Assembly: GCF_021018895.1 (NCBI RefSeq)
Contig: NC_079377.1
Location: 5,958,501-6,022,500 of the forward strand
DNA from: Seriola aureovittata
Lineage: Eukaryota; Chordata; Actinopteri; Carangiformes; Carangidae
Direction: 5' to 3'
Length of the DNA: 64,000 nt
In this document: positions 36,001 through 49,411 of the stretch, piece by piece
Layout: every line of letters begins with the position of its first letter
Numbering within the stretch: the first letter of the stretch is position 1
Notes under the pieces: model-generated
What the model was told of the DNA's origin: nothing
The model's database searches: none
The model's input: the letters and a program-made list of their open reading frames with translations, nothing else
Position numbers and translations under genes: made by a program

Positions 36001-39000
36001 AGATTTAGCATTCAAAATTCAATGTGTCCTTGAAATAAGATGGAGGTTGACATTTTGCTGGCAGCTGTAGCTTGCTAGCTAATTAATCGAGTGTTAGTTA
36101 TATGAATTTGGTGAAATTGCCACTCAAACTGCCTTTTAATTTTTCAAGCTATCTTGTTTTGAAACCCTGTAAAAGGGGTGTGTATGGACTTGATCACTAT
36201 ATATCATTCTAAAACAGGGTTTTTCCTGGGTGAAAATTAGGCGGGGGTTGTACTAAGCCCTACAACTTCTTATTTTCCCATATAAGAAGTAATGATGTAT
36301 GCACTCAGCAGGGGTTGCGGGAGTGTAAACTTTCCCAAATCCTAATAATGGAGGGACAGAGCCGCTAATGTTAGCTTGACCTCTGATAGCTTACAGATAT
36401 ATTAGTGTTCTACTGTAATACTAGTAGAGTAATGAATGGGGTTTATTTCAATGTAACCTGTAACCCCACAAACTGATGTAGTTACTATAGTGATATTCTA
36501 CTTGGCCTCACAAGTAGCTTAACTCTTTGTTACTAGTGTAGGTAGTTAGCTAATTAGCTTGACATGCTAAAGATTGCAGCTTGTCTTGGAAGTAGGGATG
36601 AGAATTGATAAGATTTTATTGATACCAGTGCCATTATTGATTCTGCTTATTGACCCGATTCTTTATCAATTCCCTTATCGATTCCTGTGGATTTTCTGTG
36701 TGGAAAAAAGTAGGCCTATACAGGTTTTCAGTGTCAACAACGCAAATTTTATTATGAGTCTCTGAACACTGTAAGAGATAGATAACTGCTCTGTAGTTGT
36801 TCAATCCCTCGAAGAGGGGCTGCTGTCTGCCTCTTTAGGGCTGCCTTGTGTTAATTTACAAAAAAGCCAAACAAAAATAAGCAACCCTCTTTATATATGA
36901 TTATATATGCCCTCTGAATGTTGCTCTTGCTACAATCTACAGCCCCATGCACCACTTCAATATGTGAGAAATCCAAATCTTGACATACTTGCAATTCCTA
37001 GTAACAGTTTCAAAGCTATGACTGGACAATCACTGTTCAGGGTAAGGCTCTAGAGATGGTCAGTTCAAATGAGTTATTGATCTAAATGATAGGATGTAGT
37101 AATAGGTTCTTTAAAGTAATAAGATCCATAACAGTAGATGTCATTTTTTAACTTCAGAAAAGCAATACAGTTGTAAGATCTTAAAAAGCAGCGATTCTGC
37201 TTCAGTATGCAAACTTTTAAACTGTTAATTAAATTAGTTTTGGTTAGTTTTTTTTTTTTATGCCCATCCGTCAGAGATTGGATTTTTTTCAGGAGCCTAT
37301 TTGTAACTGAGAGAATGAGGTCAGAGGAAGGAGACTGTTCTTCATATTACTGCATGAGGACAGGACTGCCAGCCTGTTGGTCAGCCTCTTTGAAGTCAGA
37401 ATGCCACACCACCCACTACCAGTCTACTTCTTAATGCGGAGCTTTGAGCTCACTTGTGTTGCCAGAAAGTTTGCCACACATTATGTCTACGTGCGCACAA
37501 GAAACAAGGTTATTGAGAGAAATCAGGTTAAAGCAGGAAGTCAGAGAAATGTGATTACGTCCATGTTACTGTAAAACCCTGTAAAATCAGATTCCTCCTC
37601 TACCCATAAACATTTTGTTATCTAAGGGCTTTGGATTTAATTATTTGGGACACTAGGATGCACCACTACTTATAACAATCTTCCCTTTCATCCTGCAGCT
37701 GAAAGCAATATTTTCCCTGTCTGAAGTCTTCCTCAAAATCCAGTAAGAAACAGTTTCTGTCACACGTGGTTGAAAATAATTTTTGCCAGCAGAAATCAAG
37801 CCATGTTAACCAGGTTTCTCTCAGTCCCTTGCCCCTGTTAAGAAAACTGAATTTACATGAGAAATCAAATTACTGCAGAAAGCCGATAGTAATCACGATA
37901 TTTATGCACATGCACATGCAAAGACAATGACTCAGTGGTGGCACACAAACACACACATCCATGTTCTCATTCTTGAAATGTGCAAATGTGCCACACTGAC
38001 TGGCCACTGAAATATTTCTCTATAAATACTCTATAAATCTGACAGACTCCTCCTTTGCAGCTGCCCATTATACCCCCAGGGGAGTGTGTATGCAAACACA
38101 TCTCCATCACTCTGTAGATCATGGGTCTTTAAAAACAATCACACCGCTACTTACAGGTGGTGAAATAGATGCGTCTCAGCAGACCACACAGACTTAGAAA
38201 AAACGGTGTTCAACAATGTTCGGGGTTTTGAAAATTGGGTTGGGGCTGAGGCATCATGTGAGTGTACACTTGACAAGTGAACTGAATATATAGCTCTGCC
38301 CTAAATACCTGTGAGGACTAACAGAAGTCAGGTGTATCTGGGCCAGAACACGTGTCCTGCCTCTGCCTCAAATCAGGACTGTTAAGGGGAAAGAACTAGG
38401 CCACAGTGTCCATTTCCTCTCACCTTAAACACACACTTAAATGCAGTGTCATACATGCTTTGCTTCAGCGCAAGCACAATTCGCAGTGCTAAAGTTTTAT
38501 ATCTCTTCCTGTGGTCGGAGAGCAATGCTACAGTGATTCCTATATGAAGATGTTTTATCTGTGTCTTTTTGTGCACAGTGATTTAATATGAATCTTCTTT
38601 CTTTTGGTTCGTGCACACAGAATACGTTTGTATAGTAAACACTTCACGAAAATTAGCTCAAATTAGGATTGGAGATGATGATATGACTAATTTGTGGGAT
38701 ATCAGCATCCTCCGACTGGAACACATACTGCATTGCTGTGTTTTGTGTGTGTGTCCATGTGAGGACAGCTGGTGTTAGAAGTGAAGATGCATTATTCAGC
38801 CCCCAGTGTACTTTTAACCTTTCAGGGGCTGAAAATAAAAGAGTGCTGCTTTTTTCTCCTTCTAAACTCAATACCTCAACCATTTTGTTTTGTTTTTACT
38901 CTCTGGACAGTATAGAACTCTATTTACAGCACACCATCACTATTTTTTCCGAGTCTCTTTGTGACTGCTCTTCCCCTTACTATCCCTCTGCCATATTCCC

Positions 39001-40221
39001 TCCCACCACCTCCCACCAGGCTCTAAATAGATCCATAATGTATCCCTCTGAACAGTTGAAAGGTTAGTATGGCATTTTAACCCTGGAGCGTGGTCCATTT
39101 CTTCACCATGATGTCACAGCCCAGTGGTTTGTGAAACCAGGTCATACCGAAGATGCACAGGGAAATTCAGGAAACATTCAGGGTTGGGTATTGACTCACA
39201 ATATTTAATTGGAAGAAGTCGTTCCAAATATGTAGGCAGCAGGGAGTTTGGACCCACTCAGCAGCTGTCTACATATTTGGTTACGCCTGAGTCAATGCTT
39301 ATGTTTAGTGTTAACAATATGGTGGAAGATCTCTCTTGAAGGTGTTGCCAAAATGCCCCAGAACTCAGCTCATGTTAGCATGTCTGACTCAATTAGAAAC
39401 AAGTGTAAAGTGTAAAACAGCGAACATTCATGGAAAGACAGAGAATGTGGATATTTTTGTTTTCTTCCAGTTTTACAAAAAAGGAATTGCAAAATAGTCT
39501 TATCATGAATGAGAAAAGACAGCTGCAATTAGACCTGAAAGTGAAGTCTTTCTGAGAGCAATGGCTGAGTTTGTTTGTTCCATCCAGTAATCCAGAACCT
39601 ACAGATGTTCAATTTACAATGGAGTAAGGGTGAGTCGAGCAGAACATACATTCATTAACCAGATGGCGTCAGTAAAGATTCAGCATTTGTGCTTGAAGAT
39701 TTACTCAGAGGATCAATAGATCATCAAAATAGTTGTCAGTTAATTTTCTGTTGATCAATTTATTTAATTAATCAAGTAATTACTTCAGATTTAAAAGCCA
39801 AGCAGTGGTGATGGGTGATGAAGCTTTAATGGTTTTGCAGTAGCTGACCTGGTTTCATACTGCTGGTTTGGGATGATGACCTTTAAGGAATCAGCAGGGC
39901 TGTCCAATAAATCCATTGGTTTTCCACTGGAGAAACTTAACACTGTGCTGCAGGAGTAACTTACACTGACTTGCATTGCAGACGATCTATATGTATTGTC
40001 TGATCCCGGATATTATAATAGGCTGTTGGTAGTTCACATGAAGTCCACCACAGTGCCCTCCCTGTGTTTTATTAATGAGCCAAGTCATGATGAAAACACA
40101 ATGTGCCGATGCTGGGCCAGCAGTTGTAAATCACAGTGAATTAATTATGCCAGTGCAGGGACTAGGAGATGATGTGGAAGCACTGTAACATGACATACAC
40201 AGAGTAAAACACACACAAACT

Positions 40222-40301
<80 letters not shown>

Positions 40302-43300
40302 GGGACACATTACCATGGTAACCTCAGAAGTTTTCACACAGTCCAGATGATGTTTCTTTGTCACAATGCTGTGCATGCAAGAGTCCCCCTGCTGCAGTGC
40401 AGAATTATCCTCTGAAGTGTTCTCCTCTTGCTCGCTTTTTGTCTTGACAGCCTTTAGATGTACGATACAGCCTCCCGCAGTGGCTTCTCTATGTGTAGAG
40501 GTCCAATTTCACATCTCCTCTTTCATTTTCTATGGCGTGTCTCCCTGTTTGTGAGGATTTACCTGACATCTGGGTGGATTTTTCATAGCTCATTCAACCC
40601 TACAAATACCGGTCACACACCAATGTGCTCATGGGGAGTGTGTTTCCATGTGGATTTCCTGCATCAAAATGTAACAGCTAAGTAGGAATGTAGTGTTGAA
40701 CATGCTGTTTGATCCACGTCAGTGCTGATAGTCACCTTGTTAAGCACATCTAGTTCTCTGTTTATTTACAGCTGTACGTCAACATTCATAAAGTTGGCAC
40801 TGGTGATTTGCCGCTTCCTGGATGTGCTTCACAATAGATGCATTTGATTGTGACGGTTGTGGAAAGCCATTACTGTAAGAATAGAAGTATTGACAATGAC
40901 TTAAAAGGGTCACAGTACTTATGGTCTTATGGAAGTTTTACACGATATGCTGTAATAACAAAATCTAAATTTTAAGGTTCGCTCTCATTCTTAGTGCACT
41001 TTATAGTTTTTCAATCTGTCAAGTCATTTTTTGAGCTCTTTGTTGGGACATTGTATGGATGGAATACATGTACATTTTAATTACACGTTGAACAGAGGTG
41101 ATAAAGGAAATGATACTTGGTAGCAGCCAATACCGTGGGTTAGCGGAATTGGTGTCGACAGAGAAATGGTTTGACTGGTCCATCCCTTCTGCTAAACAGT
41201 GGATTTTACTCTAACATCAGATTGGTCTGCTCTGACAGTACAAAACAGAGCAAGAAGCATATACTGGATTATGTGTCTGTACATTTTGCCAGAGGGAAAA
41301 GTAAAGATGTCTGAAGATATCAATCACTCACAAGTCCTTGTTCACAAAAGGGTAAAAAGATAAACTAAAGCTGTAGAATTTGAAGAGGAAAGGATGAGGA
41401 AGAGAGATATGGATCATTTTAAGAGGTAGATATGGGAAACCAAACTGCTGGCCAGTGTCTCCATTCACAGAAGTCTGGGGTGTAGATAGTAGGAGGTGTA
41501 TGGATGAATGGATGCAGAAATTAACAGGCATGACCGCTTAGGGAGAAAATCAGTCATTTCTATCCATTGCCAAAGAAACACCCAATAAAACTTTGCCAGT
41601 TGATGTGTGCATCCCCAATCTCCGCCCTCTATTGATCTTTAAGGCACCAGCAGTTCAATTTCACTCCAATTTGTTGAGTAACCTTAGCAACAAGGTACGG
41701 TGTATGAATCACATGCCCTACTAGTTGTTTTTGAATAGAGGTTCATCACATTAGTGAGGCACACAAACAAAGCCAGGAAAAAAAAGCAGCCAGATCAAGC
41801 CTTAATGGCTGCTTTAATTTTCCAGCAGTATGACTCTTTTGTGTCATCATAAAAGCCGTCCAACAGATGAAGATCAAAAAAACACTCTCAGGGTAATTAA
41901 TGCACATGCAAGGACACTCAAAGATGGTATAACCACATGACAGTCTGCCCACAGGGAGCATCAACTCACCACAGGAATTGACTATAGAGTTGCACAATCA
42001 CACCCTCTTTGCGCATCTCCCTATGCTTGTCCAATTATCGGTTAAGATCCATAGCTGAAATAGTCACGCCTGTGAAGACAATGAGCTCTGTAGTGCTCAT
42101 GAATATTCATTAGGTGTTCTGTTTAGAGAGCCCGCAATTAGGCAGTATTAGCGCTCTAGTGTACAAGGAGAAAATGATGATGATGGCTCTTCAGTGATGA
42201 TAGTGATTTAAGTAAACAGATTCATCAAATGTGGCCTTAAGCGTGCTGCAGAGGCACTTTTCCTGCCATGTCATTTTGAAATTTAAGACAACAAGCATTT
42301 GTTTCTTTGTCACCAGCTGTGAAATACACTTTATCTTCCTCCAAATCTCTTGAGTAAACGGGAAGACAGTGGTTGGCGAGCTTCTTTCAGAGGCAGTAGT
42401 TTTGTCTCGGTCAAATATACAAGTAGCGCACCTGTGGTAATTCAGTGTTACTTCTTCACTTGACCCTTATTTCTAACTTCAGCGAATACTTGTATTTGTA
42501 CAAGAAGCACTTACAAGAGCACGGTTTTAAAACTCAAACTACTTGAAATGAAGCATGCTGCCAACGATAATGATTCGAGCCACCATATTCCCCTTTATCG
42601 CCATCCAAGGCGCATGCAGCCTTCCCTGTGCTGATCAAAGAACGTGTGAGTCTTTTCCCCCTACGACGTAATGGGAGTCCCATCAATAAAGATCAAAGAA
42701 GACCAGTGCAAGGTCAAGATCAAGATTTCCTATGCAGCGCTCAGAATCTGAGATAGCTTCAGAAATTGAGAATGCCAATCGCTAAATGTCTTGGGTTTAC
42801 AGTGAGTTGAATTGTGCAGTAAGTCTTACTGCATCTGCCTCTCAGTGCATTTGATTGGATGCTCAATATTAAAGACTGTAGTGTGTCCCAGTAGCAGCTC
42901 GGATACTACAGACCATGAAATACGGCTTACTACTGCGATTAAATATTCAGTAATCACGTGGGAGAAGAAGCTTCTGTAAAGCAAACAGGTTTTTTAGAGC
43001 AGTTCTTACTATGATCCTAGTTGCACTATGTACTGTCACATGCACAGTTAAGTGTCACGTGCACGCCGACTCTGATCTTTCTGCCAGTGTAGAGACACTT
43101 AACTACCGCCATAAGAACTTGAAGAAAGCATATAGCCCTCATCATCTAGCGCTGCCTGCTGCTGATGCTGTGAGGATGCCGAGTGTACAGCAGAGTGGTT
43201 CTGTGCACTACTGTGTATGCAAATGGAAACCTGTCAGCAGAATCTGAGCAATAGCTTGTACACAGCCTGATAACATAGTACAGACGCAGACAGCATGGGA

Positions 43301-46300
43301 TTGGATTAGAAGAAGATGCGTATTCTCAAAAGACAGAACAGGAAGGGGTCGATGCTAGGAGGTTTTTTGATCCCAGTCCAATAGGCTTGTCCGCACAGGG
43401 TGCACTCACTCAGTGTGATTTGATGGTGGATCATACTCTAAATGTAACCTGCATTAACATTTCAGAGTTCACTTTCTGTGTTCTGCATCAAACTACTTTA
43501 CATTTAAAAGGATTGAGCCTTACTTTGATATTTATTAATTATTACATTCAGATTCAGATAGTCATGTCACCATTATTGAAATAATGATTCATTTGCTGCC
43601 AGTTATGCTTGTGCAAACTGTGTATCCATCCACCACACTATTAGGTATGTGTTGTACAGAAACACTCTTATGGTGATGGTGAAATCATCAAAGCGAGTTG
43701 GCTTTAATCAAAACATGGCTATGAACATGGTGGTGTTTCCTAGCTTCCTCACGTTTAGGTGATAGTACATTGATGGTGATAAAGTCAATGAAAGCAGAAG
43801 TTGCTGAAAACTGATTTCTGTGTGTAATTGAAGAGTTGCAGTACGACTTCATGAAATTATTTGTTTTTTACTATCAATTAATCTTGTGTCTTCTTGATTA
43901 CACATTTGATCTATAAAACATCTGAAACAGTGAAAAATGAAACAAATCACAGTATCATTGAGCACATGGGGACATCATTAAACATCTTTTCTCCAACCAA
44001 CAGTCCAAAACCCAGAAATGTTTCATTACTTTAATGCAAGACCAAAAAAGCAGCAAATTCTCACATGTGAAAGCCTGGATCCATCATCTTAGGCATTTTT
44101 GCTTTAAAAATGACAAAAGTGATTAATTGATTATCAGAAAAGTAGCCAATTAATTTTCTTTCTTTCTTTTCTTTGATTCATTGATTAATCAACAAGTAAA
44201 TTATTGCCTAAATTGATTAAATATTGATAAATATACAAATGCATTACATTTAGTAAAACAGAGCAGCTAAACTATTTGAAGAACATATGTTTTAGCCTTG
44301 ACATAGCCTGAAGAAAATATCTGGCTCTCTCTGCCTTGTGGATTGTCAGAGTTTCTTCACCAGACACTGATTTTGGCTCTTTAATAAGACAGAATTTCAC
44401 AGTCAGCTTTTGCGAACAATTATACAGAGGTTGCACAGTTTCATAAGGAAGGATAGTGAAAACCTTTGGAACTGACCAATCAGTGGGCCAATACTAGCTT
44501 CTGACAGGTATATATCAGCGTATATGTCTGCCCATAAGTAACAAGAAAATGAAGTAAAGAAATGGCATAAAGTGTATGTTAAACATAGGCTAGAAAGTGT
44601 TGCCATGACATAGTTGTACCAGCAAAATGTCCTGCTTAGTGCATATCTTGGTCACAATTTGATTACTACATTGAAAGGGATCCCTATCAGAAATCTTTGG
44701 TTATGTTTGGAGTTTATGCTAAAATAACAAAGACCAGTCAATATTTCATATTTTCTTCGTTTTCAAATATTGTTATTGGCCTCAAAAATACAATGTTCCA
44801 ATGGAAAGTAATCAAAATGCAAGTGTTGATTCTCAGTGAGATCGGTAGTAATCTACTACCAGCACTCTCACATTACAAGAACTAATTTAATGAAATGTAA
44901 ATATGTTCATATCTCAATGCCGCTTTGATCATATGAATTAAGTTTTTAATATTGCACTCAGTGTGAAGTGAGCATAAACAGTAGTTTCAGTGTTTGAAAT
45001 ATGTATTTTCAGTGTTTACCACTACTCAAAATTGAATGTACTTTTACTTGTTAAATCTAGCATAGACAGGCTAACTCCAAACCAGCCCTGTCAGCACAAC
45101 ACTTTGAGACATGAATGGAATGACTGTGGTGAACAATTGCACCATAATATAAACGTAAATCAGTGTGCTCAAGCTCTACTATGTCAAAGGTATTAGGTTG
45201 CCACTGTCCACTTCCTACCCCCTCCACCATTAGGATAGTGCTTAGTCTCCTTCACAATCCTTGGTAGCATCCTAGCTCAGTTTAAAGCATTCCATTTCAG
45301 GTGATAGTGGAACAGTATCATTGGTCCAGTTTATTGATCATGTGGTCATTCTCTTCCAGTCAGATATGGCCTCTTTGGGGGAAGCCAGGGTGAAATTGGA
45401 GGCAACCTAGTGGAGAATGAGATGTTGTGGTTGGTGTCTTGATTTACTGAGGAATGCATCAATACTTAATCTTCTCTCTCCGTGGTTTTGAATTAAACTC
45501 AACTGAGGTCTACTAGATTACCGTGATGTGTTCTCAAAGGAAAACTTGATGGATTTGACTTAAACTCAAATTACAGTCAGTAATCTTCAATTTTGACTAA
45601 ACCAAGGGAAATTATTGTTTAAAACATTCTGCGTTTCAAAATTACAGTGATTTCTCCAAGATGGAACTTTACTGATTGATTGATTGATTGATTGATAGGT
45701 GTTGTGTTTGTGTGCTTGACCAAATTGCAACTGTTTTGTTTCATCACGCACACACTGCAAAACCATAAAATCGTGAGTCCAACTTTTCTTTAACTAGTGA
45801 CATTGCAAAAAATTGCATAAACTCACAACCTTGAAGTACCAAGTGTCTGTTTGTAGTGAATCATACCACAGCCATCCAAGCTGCAGATACTTGTGTATGA
45901 GTTGAACTCATAATTCATCAGCATCTGCGCTCTTGATAAATTGCCACCCCTCCTCCCCTCACACAACCCTCTTTGTGCCTGGGAGCAGCGACTGTGATGG
46001 TGATTAATAAAGAACGTCTCATGAAAATTACATTACCTTATGATTCATAATTAATACCAAAATATGACTATAGAAACTTTGCACCACACACTAAATTCAT
46101 ATTCATTTTTATACACGTGTTGGATTATGTTTCGTATGTGTCAACATCTTCTGCCTCTATGTGGTCCTACATGTTAATTACAGTCTGTTTTACTTTAACT
46201 TTACTTTTTTACTAATATTGGTCCTGATATCCAATACTGCAGTTTCTCTTCATGTGTGAAGGATTAATACCAACCTTGTCTTTTAACTGTTGCTCTGTGA

Positions 46301-47444
46301 ACAGCAGTTTGTTTCTCTTTTTTGTTATTTTATAAAACTTATCCAGTTAAAGAGAATTGCTTTGAAAGCTCGTCTCTCCAGACCCCAAAACTCTGCAATT
46401 CAGTATGTCCCACTGCATAATTAGCCGGGTTAATGATCCCATTGCATAATTTATTTTTCATGGTCTTGAAGGTGTCCTCAACTTGGTTCACCTTTCTAGC
46501 CCCTTCTCCTCTCTCTTTTATCATCCACTGTATACTACAATTGATTTTATTATTTGCAATAATTATAGAAATAAGCTGATGTTTTGATCAGCCCCCCACT
46601 CTGGCACTACCACAGTTAGCACAAAGCACAAATTTGAGAACAGGTCCATGTCCCTTTGTATCATCAAACCTCTCATAGCTCCTAATAGGGCTGAGAAAAT
46701 TGGTAAAATTGTAATTGACAGTAAATTAATCAACAGTTTTGATAGTGAATGATAGTGAATTGATTAAGTCATTTATTAGGTAAAAGGCCAAACATTGTCC
46801 TTCATTCCTACATTCTTATTTGAGAAAATGACCTGTTTTCTCTGTACATTGTAATTTGAACATTGTTTTTATACCATTGGCTGGATAAAAGAAATTTGGA
46901 GCATGACCTAGGGCTCTGGGAAATTAATGGGCATTTTTCACAGTTTTCTATAATTTCATAGCGTGGTGAATGGTTAATCTAAAAATAATTCAAAGATGTA
47001 TTGATAAAAAAATAATTGTTAGTTATAGCCCTACACCTCCAGAGCATTGTGCTGTAGTCTCTCATACCTATGACAATCTAAGCAGCCCTGAAATATTGTT
47101 GTTTATAATTTCGTTTATCATAGTGAGATATTATAAACTCTGCCAGTGAGGGGGAATTAATGAAATAACGAATGACTTGAAGATATATCTTTATGGAAAT
47201 ATATAGAACTGCGTAGTGGGGGAAGCTGTGTGGGCCACACCTGGATCTAGAAGTAAGAATCCATAGACAGTGTGAGGTGACTGACATTTGGAGCTTGGGT
47301 GGACATGCATCTCTCAGTACAAAGTATGAACAGCTGCATCAGAAAATATCAGATTCTTTGACAAATAGTTGAAAGTACAAGCCTGTGTACATAAAAACAT
47401 GCAATGAGACATAAGGTGTTCAGGTGTTCTTGCCGATCATCCCT

Positions 47445-47481
<37 letters not shown>

Positions 47482-49344
47482 CCATTTGGTAAATTTTTAC
47501 TTTATTTTCAGCAGAGCATTTGGAGTTTCAGTGAAAAGCTGAAGAACCTATTTGGCAATTTCTCAGATTTGAACCTAATGCAAAAAATAACTTGATACAA
47601 TTAATGAGGCAATCTGCAAACTTTGTCTGATGAAGTTGGCAGCATTAGGAGTTAAAACTTCTGATCTACAGATATTGTAAAAAGACCAGTGTAATCGTCA
47701 ACACAGGTGTTGTCATTAGTATATTACCCGGTGGTCAAATTTCCACATTGTGGCGTAGCTCAAGGCTATAGTAGTGTTAAGAGATACCAAAAGATGAAAT
47801 AATTAAAAACTGGATGCCAACCTTTAGTAATAAACTTATATTTCCATTGAATTATTCTGGAGACTCCTGTGTTTCTACATAAAGTTACACTGAAGATGTA
47901 ATTAAAGACATAATTAAAAGGAACATTTTGAAATGGGAGCATAGAACAAGGATCAATGCTTTTGGAAGCAGCACTGACTTTGCAGCTCTACCTTATGATT
48001 AAGTAAATACAAGAGTGTTATGCCTTCTTGTAGTGAAGGCTGAATTGTGACTTTGGCTCAGTGAGAGGAGTTAAGTGCATGAACACGCATGCATACCTAC
48101 ACTCTCAGACCCTCTCAGACTCACACTGTCCATGCCCCTTGACACTGGCTTCCTGCCAATATCAGCTCCTCCACAGGAGCCAATCACCCATCGAGGACCC
48201 CTGCGGAGTCTACTCGGCATTATTATCCTCGAGTGCATGTCAGCAGCTTCCAGCCCTTACAGAGTAAAAGATGTTGTTCTCACTGTCTCTGTGGTGGATC
48301 AGATTCACTCACACTACACGCTGCAGTTGTCTGCAGGGTTTGGCCGTAGTCTTTTGTGCAGCATCCACTGAAACCTGAGAGCAGAGTCAACATAGTGACT
48401 GCAGACACTTTTTTTCTATCAAGCCTCACTCACCATCAACTTGCTGGTTTCTCTGGAGTACCACTTGACCGTCAAACACCACAAATACCATCAGCAGTGC
48501 TGCATTGATTTGGGATAATTCAGAAAAATTTTATCAGAAGAGCAGATGAAGTGAATTGAAGCCTTTGTTACTCAGCTTGGATTTAGCATGAAAAGTTCCC
48601 ATTTGTAGACTGTAGTTCAACAAAGGAATGCCCTCTGTCCTTCAGGCATTTGGCTGTAACTCTGGCTGCAGAGACTTAACGACTAAGGACACACATTGAC
48701 ATCTCTAGAAAAACATTCATTGAAAAGCCAATGAATGGTTAGATTTTTAATAAAGCAAGCACTGAAAAAGAAATACTTAAGCTCTCAAATAAAAACCGTC
48801 AAGGTCAGTATTGAACAGTGAACATTTGTGCTGCTGGGAAATCATTTACTGACTGGGCAGCGAGCATTTCTCCTCTGCTGATTCACTGGTCAGTCCTATG
48901 TTGTGAATCAGGTCGGCGTAAAGCTCGCATGACGCGACCTATACAGCCTCCCATGTAATTCCTCCTTGCAGCATGTGGGAATCAGCCTGGCACGGGGGGG
49001 GGGGGGGGGGGGGGGGGCTGTGATGCTGAAGTGATGGCTACAGGAAATGCAATGTCTGCTCTAATTATCCCCTTAACATGGAACAAGACCCAAATCTCTT
49101 TTGCCCCTGAATGTGAAGAGCAGCTCCTTTCACCAGGCCAGTTAAAGGGAGGGGGGGTGCTTTTGTTTTTCTTCCCATTACCCAATGACTCATACACACA
49201 TCCGAGGAAGTGCTGTGATACTGGGGACATTAATTGATGGTTCAAAGTTAAGGTGGATGGTTACTTGTACTATCTGTAGTAGTATCTCGTGTAGAATCAT
49301 ATTCAAAGTCTTTGATAGTTAATTAACATTTTATTATTGGGTTT

Positions 49345-49411
<67 letters not shown>

